This document shows positions 6,601-8,698 of a DNA stretch of 8,698 bases, piece by piece. The stretch comes from Methanosarcinales archaeon. Its GTDB lineage: Archaea > Halobacteriota > Methanosarcinia > Methanosarcinales > Methanogasteraceae. Each line of letters opens with the position of its first letter. Positions within the stretch are counted from its first letter, which is position 1. A program made the position numbers and the translations under genes. Location: contig QMVM01000078.1 in the NCBI GenBank assembly GCA_003661105.1, forward strand, positions 1-8,698, read 5' to 3'. Below the pieces are notes generated by a model. That model searched no databases and was not told where the DNA came from. It worked only from the letters and a program-made list of their open reading frames with translations.

Positions 6601-8698
6601 TACGGGTTCAGCGCCCGATCCGGATGGAATCCAGGAGCCGGCGGCGTGCCGTTTGTGGAGTGACATGCCCAGCAGATTGAATTATTCCGGTCGAGATTCG
6701 TATCTGCATACCCGCGAGCGGTGAGCCATTCTGCGAAGTTCTTATCGGTTCCGGGGAGGTTTGCATTTACATCCTTTTCCGCCCACCAGCTCAGGTTCTG
6801 GTGCATCGCAAGCTTCACTGCGGATAAGTTCACTATCGGGCGGATCGCATCAGAGCGGCTGCTGTCATGGCACTCGAGGCAGCCCGCGCCGCCAGCGGGT
6901 TTGTAGTCGACAAATTCGCGGTAGTTGAAATAACCATTCTGGGGGTTATGACACCCGCGGCAGTCCGGATTAAATGGCTTATCAAGACCGCCAGCCTGAT
7001 TCATCATTGAATTGTTCCAGTTCGCATGATCCAGTATCGTTTGATTTTCCCAATCGCCAAATTCGTATTCAGCTCCTGGTGGTGTGAGATTGGTGATGTA
7101 AGTATAGTTGAATGACGGTCTCGTCATTGCCGGATTATTGCCGCCGTGTGGATTGTGGCAGGAATAGCAGTTATACGCAGGATGATGAAATCCGGTCTCT
7201 GCTTGAGGGGAGTGGATATTTTGTAATGCTGGAATTCCATCATTAAAACCAGGGGTGCCAATTGAAAAGTACTCGTCCTGAAAGTTTGTCTGATTCACGT
7301 AATTCTTGAGATGATCATCATCCTCGCCCGACATCTTCGCGACGATCTTCTCCTCGAGATGGCAGACGAAGCAGAGAGCGTAATATTTTGAGTTGTAATC
7401 ACCCGTTGTGTTTGCCCTATATTCCTTCAGCAGATCAGAATCGTAATTTGTCCCGTGGTTGTCATGACATGCCTTGCACGCAAGCTTCCCGTCCCCGAGC
7501 GGATGATGTGTCGTCTGGTCGAACTCGCGCTCCTGGTCGAGTCCCTGCGCTGCGTCCGCGCTGTGGCAGTCCAGACCACCGGTTCTGCCGCTGTAGCACA
7601 ACTGAGGGCTTTGCTGGTACAGTAGATCCTTCCCGCTTCCATTCCCGTGCGGCACTTTGAGGGAGTCTGCCTCATCATGGCAGTCGATGCACCGCCCGGG
7701 CGTGTACGGGTCGGTCATATTCGTTACATTGACTTCGTAATTAGTCCAGTGCTCAGTGTTTACAAACGTGAGTTTATCATCATGGCAGTAGTAGCACCTG
7801 CTGTTTGAGGTGTAGCCTGAGTCTACGAGAATAGTAACTCCGGGTTCTGTTATCACGGTCGTGACGTTCTGATACGCCCGGTCATATATCTTCTGAAGCA
7901 CATCCCACCCGTTGATCGCTGTGCAATTCATCGGCTGGTAGGTAGTCTTCCCGCTCACATTCTGTTTGTACTCGATAATCGGAAGCCAGTTATCACCTGA
8001 TGTCGGCGGTCCCCGGTAATCGAATGGATTGCCACTTAGTCTGCCAGATTGTAGACCCGGATTGGCATCTGCTTTTGCCGATATTTCGCCTTTCCAGCAA
8101 AGTGACCCATCGGCATCGCTAAAATCTCCGTATCGCACCGTGAGATTGGACCACATCGCTTCCTGATGGTAGTTGTCCCAGCAAAGCACATCAATCCGCC
8201 ACATCAGTGTCAGATTTGATTTATTATCTCCGTAGCCGACCTTTGTCTTGTTAAATACTGTGTCGAGTGTTGCGAGTCTGGTGTCGTCTGTGAGATAGTA
8301 CGTGTAATCCGCAGTAACCGTGCTGTTCGGCGCAATTACACAATCATTTGAGTCACTGAGCCGGATATCGAACTCTGCCCCGTTGCGTGTGAGATCATTT
8401 CCGATAATCGTTGTGTTCGTTGAGTGCTCTTCAAGCAGGATGCCGGTGATCGCGTAGTCTGTGATCTTGTTTTTTGTTACGCTGTGATTCCTTGACGTTG
8501 TCAGGAAGATACCTCTCAGCGTTGCATCGATGATGTTATTTGCGAGATTGCCCCAGTGCGACTCTATCATGCCGATGCCGTCTTCGCCTTTGATTGTGGT
8601 GTTTGCGATCTCGACGTGGTTTGATTTGGAGCAGTCCACGCCCCTCTTGTTCGCAGTGATGTTACTCTCTGTGATGGTGACGTTGTCGGATGTTGATA
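3648..8698 (-). CDS. Giant beta-helix/multiheme c-type cytochrome with at least 32 haem motifs (5' end outside the window)
   Basis: At least 1682 residues, open to the right edge with no stop, so the signal peptide and true start are not visible; a GTG at 8639 is only an internal codon. Residues 1-125 contain about five 22-23-residue repeats of the parallel beta-helix (NosD/PbH1) type, such as GIFLTTSRNHSVTKNKI and GILLEEHSTNTTIIGNDL. Residues 126-300 are a linker domain with four Cys but no haem motif. Residues 301-1676 carry 32 CXXCH motifs, about one per 43 residues, plus two CX3CH, one CX4CH and one CX9CH. Residues 360-520 resemble doubled-CXXCH repeats (CKACHDNHG, CYSCHNPHG). Residues 675-1587 are four six-haem modules, followed by a four-haem C-terminal cap. 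More than 50 N-X-S/T sequons and the haem attachment itself imply export. There is no C-terminal membrane anchor; the protein ends SYPDDW. The likely role is extracellular electron transfer at the cell surface; partners and substrate are unknown. Confidence 0.96.
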   Translation of the reverse strand, partial: STSDNVTITESNITANKRGVDCSKSNHVEIANTTIKGEDGIGMIESHWGNLANNIIDATLRGIFLTTSRNHSVTKNKITDYAITGILLEEHSTNTTIIGNDLTRNGAEFDIRLSDSNDCVIAPNSTVTADYTYYLTDDTRLATLDTVFNKTKVGYGDNKSNLTLMWRIDVLCWDNYHQEAMWSNLTVRYGDFSDADGSLCWKGEISAKADANPGLQSGRLSGNPFDYRGPPTSGDNWLPIIEYKQNVSGKTTYQPMNCTAINGWDVLQKIYDRAYQNVTTVITEPGVTILVDSGYTSNSRCYYCHDDKLTFVNTEHWTNYEVNVTNMTDPYTPGRCIDCHDEADSLKVPHGNGSGKDLLYQQSPQLCYSGRTGGLDCHSADAAQGLDQEREFDQTTHHPLGDGKLACKACHDNHGTNYDSDLLKEYRANTTGDYNSKYYALCFVCHLEEKIVAKMSGEDDDHLKNYVNQTNFQDEYFSIGTPGFNDGIPALQNIHSPQAETGFHHPAYNCYSCHNPHGGNNPAMTRPSFNYTYITNLTPPGAEYEFGDWENQTILDHANWNNSMMNQAGGLDKPFNPDCRGCHNPQNGYFNYREFVDYKPAGGAGCLECHDSSRSDAIRPIVNLSAVKLAMHQNLSWWAEKDVNANLPGTDKNFAEWLTARGYADTNLDRNNSICWACHSTNGTPPAPGFHPDRALNPYKCPKCHGPEDGQPPHTKGVVKAIDNHGPTTKGKESIFIQTDVGKNGSCGDCHAASRLPDSYIGKLEVWKYTPSKDFVAYTGTTTMGNVSHYGLNKSQGQALGIANPLFDTSNCLYCHCNGTVGAIWGNAPNVTDNMYGADTSNLSECYTYCHVLPNYLYNITEANIPHFHNKSLYAGGGFDCVVCHDIDSKYGVQSLIDADAIATGIHGNVANHTITNSPECDPRSKPCWGCHNSDGTQPDGMGDRNGIYMPQQKPWSCEDCHARSDEWTASTSYGETWTSSSYPPNRLPPRIYAHYPNSTTLKTNMSHGRCVDCHNNSINQSHADTYGQQLKNTLASNVSHYGTLTDLIRPTGNCGVCHNNTTAGLIWGDAPQNEHGNFTDELNPDDGCFVCHTSNDHAPVDFHAENLLGGLGGPDCLECHGDHGFAKNKRINESVFGAAMHWDTNNISDTHGLNRSCWVCHFEDGLNVEMHSTRKDPPYLCYDCHNMVEPPFINVSAAPNVYNHFKNGTNISAYWNRPTDSDSCMGCHNQSEMTHPFIENDTYRTAFSIVSHYGNNRTDIAGMCTEGNNTAYCSYCHVNESTPFMKVKNDKNIQHAGGQNCNACHGEGRLHNETLTRVQTSGNCTDCHALYGANKTGTVYEINVTAMNLGVHEHVNKNMAGTAGSEVGDANNSKCWGCHVPGGAYPEDGHRDTFNNNAYLCYECHNGTCAYQNVSTATAVYNHFKGGVNITANTNQTIAPTNSSSCGFGCHNLSTMKVPGFDAGGNASYRVNMSQASHYPWNRADIRINSNLSDCAWCHRNPTNEFIGIFVHAGYPNYTANIPHATKTSACIVPECHDRGRIHDRPLKIPTFEWADECGNCHFGLNDSDAYVNETMFNASVHGSVNCTKCHVNEGVHHPIEEFTWKWCECCHAYQSDPLNESDRHNITPDPANYSVNGVNVLSITNCTKCHDKTAYDNSKQNFNSGTEHQCRYCHSYPDDW
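3936..4571 (-). repeat. Cytochrome six-haem module D
   Basis: About 212 residues (1376-1587). Order: CWGCH, LCYECHN, VYNHFKGGVNI, SCGFGCHNLSTM (CX3CH), QASHYPWNRADI, CAWCH, IPHATKTSACIVPECHDRGRIH (CX4CH), CGNCH, then VHGS. It aligns block by block with module C, which is canonical at both irregular sites. Confidence 0.75.
4572..5225 (-). repeat. Cytochrome six-haem module C
   Basis: About 218 residues (1158-1375). Order: CWVCH, LCYDCHN, VYNHFKNGTNI, SCMGCHNQSEM, IVSHYGNNRTDI, CSYCH, IQHAGGQNCNACHGEGRLH, CTDCH, then VHEH. All six motifs are canonical. It is a close paralogue of module D and differs from A and B by lacking the IWG haem and gaining one after GRLH. Confidence 0.75.
5226..5915 (-). 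repeat. Cytochrome six-haem module B
   Basis: About 230 residues (928-1157). Order: CWGCH, CEDCH, CVDCH, then NVSHYG, then CGVCH followed by GLIWGDAP, CFVCH, GGPDCLECH, and a closing MHWD. All six motifs are canonical, making it the reference for reading the irregular fifth motif of module A. Confidence 0.7.
5916..6674 (-). repeat. Cytochrome six-haem module A
   Basis: About 253 residues (675-927). Order: CWACH, CPKCH, CGDCH, then NVSHYG, then CLYCH followed by GAIWGNAP, CYTYCH (CX3CH, 6144-6161), GGGFDCVVCH, and a closing IHGN His motif. It is closest to module B, sharing IWGxAP after the fourth haem. Confidence 0.7.

Noticed and set aside
3736..7678. Many other-frame ORFs of 60-130 codons inside the cytochrome gene
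   Set aside because: They are shadows of a continuous frame with regular haem motifs; none shows a motif or ribosome binding site of its own.
3669..7796. Recurring gtggca-like words on the plus strand that look like a dispersed DNA repeat or CRISPR-like array
   Set aside because: They are the reverse complement of the Cys-His codons in the CXXCH motifs; spacing is irregular and the flanks are not conserved in DNA.
8637..8639. GTG as the start of the cytochrome gene
   Set aside because: The frame stays open to the window edge and the upstream residues continue the beta-helix repeat; a start here would also leave no signal peptide for an exported cytochrome.

Overview
This window looks like part of an archaeal chromosome. 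Three things point that way: an archaeal-type phosphopantetheine adenylyltransferase, a class I lysyl-tRNA synthetase, and AT-rich TATA-box-like promoters combined with purine-rich ribosome binding sites. The very large multiheme cytochrome, the nickel-responsive regulator and the secreted lipoprotein would fit a euryarchaeal lineage that exports electrons or depends on nickel enzymes, such as methanogen relatives, anaerobic methane or alkane oxidisers, or cytochrome-rich Archaeoglobi-like archaea. The sequence alone does not settle the genus.

Layout, left to right. Every clear gene is on the minus strand. At 1-350 is the 5' part of coaD (coenzyme A synthesis), cut by the window edge. At 519-965 is a small lipoprotein with a Pro/Thr/Ala-rich stalk and an EF-hand/dockerin-like tail; it has its own TATA box, a strong ribosome binding site and a hairpin-plus-T-run terminator. 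Between it and lysS lies a possible 37-residue ORF with a good ribosome binding site (1013-1126). Next come lysS (1231-2748) and nikR (2750-3172), one base apart and evidently one transcript, with nikR first. The intergenic region upstream of nikR carries two inverted repeats that are candidate operators. On the plus strand at about 3318-3645 is a decayed 5' fragment of a KaiC/RAD55-like (RecA superfamily) gene.

The remaining 5 kb (3648-8698) is one open reading frame that runs off the right edge. Its product has at least 1682 residues: a parallel beta-helix (NosD-like) N-terminal part, a linker domain, then about 1376 residues containing 32 canonical CXXCH haem motifs. A further two CX3CH, one CX4CH and one CX9CH are possible haem sites. 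The central and C-terminal part is built from four recognisable six-haem modules in tandem, followed by a four-haem cap. Dense N-X-S/T sequons suggest an exported, glycosylated surface protein, most plausibly for extracellular electron transfer.

The genes do not form one pathway. The left half is housekeeping and metal regulation. The right half is an extracellular redox locus whose 3' end abuts a pseudogene, which suggests rearrangement at that junction.
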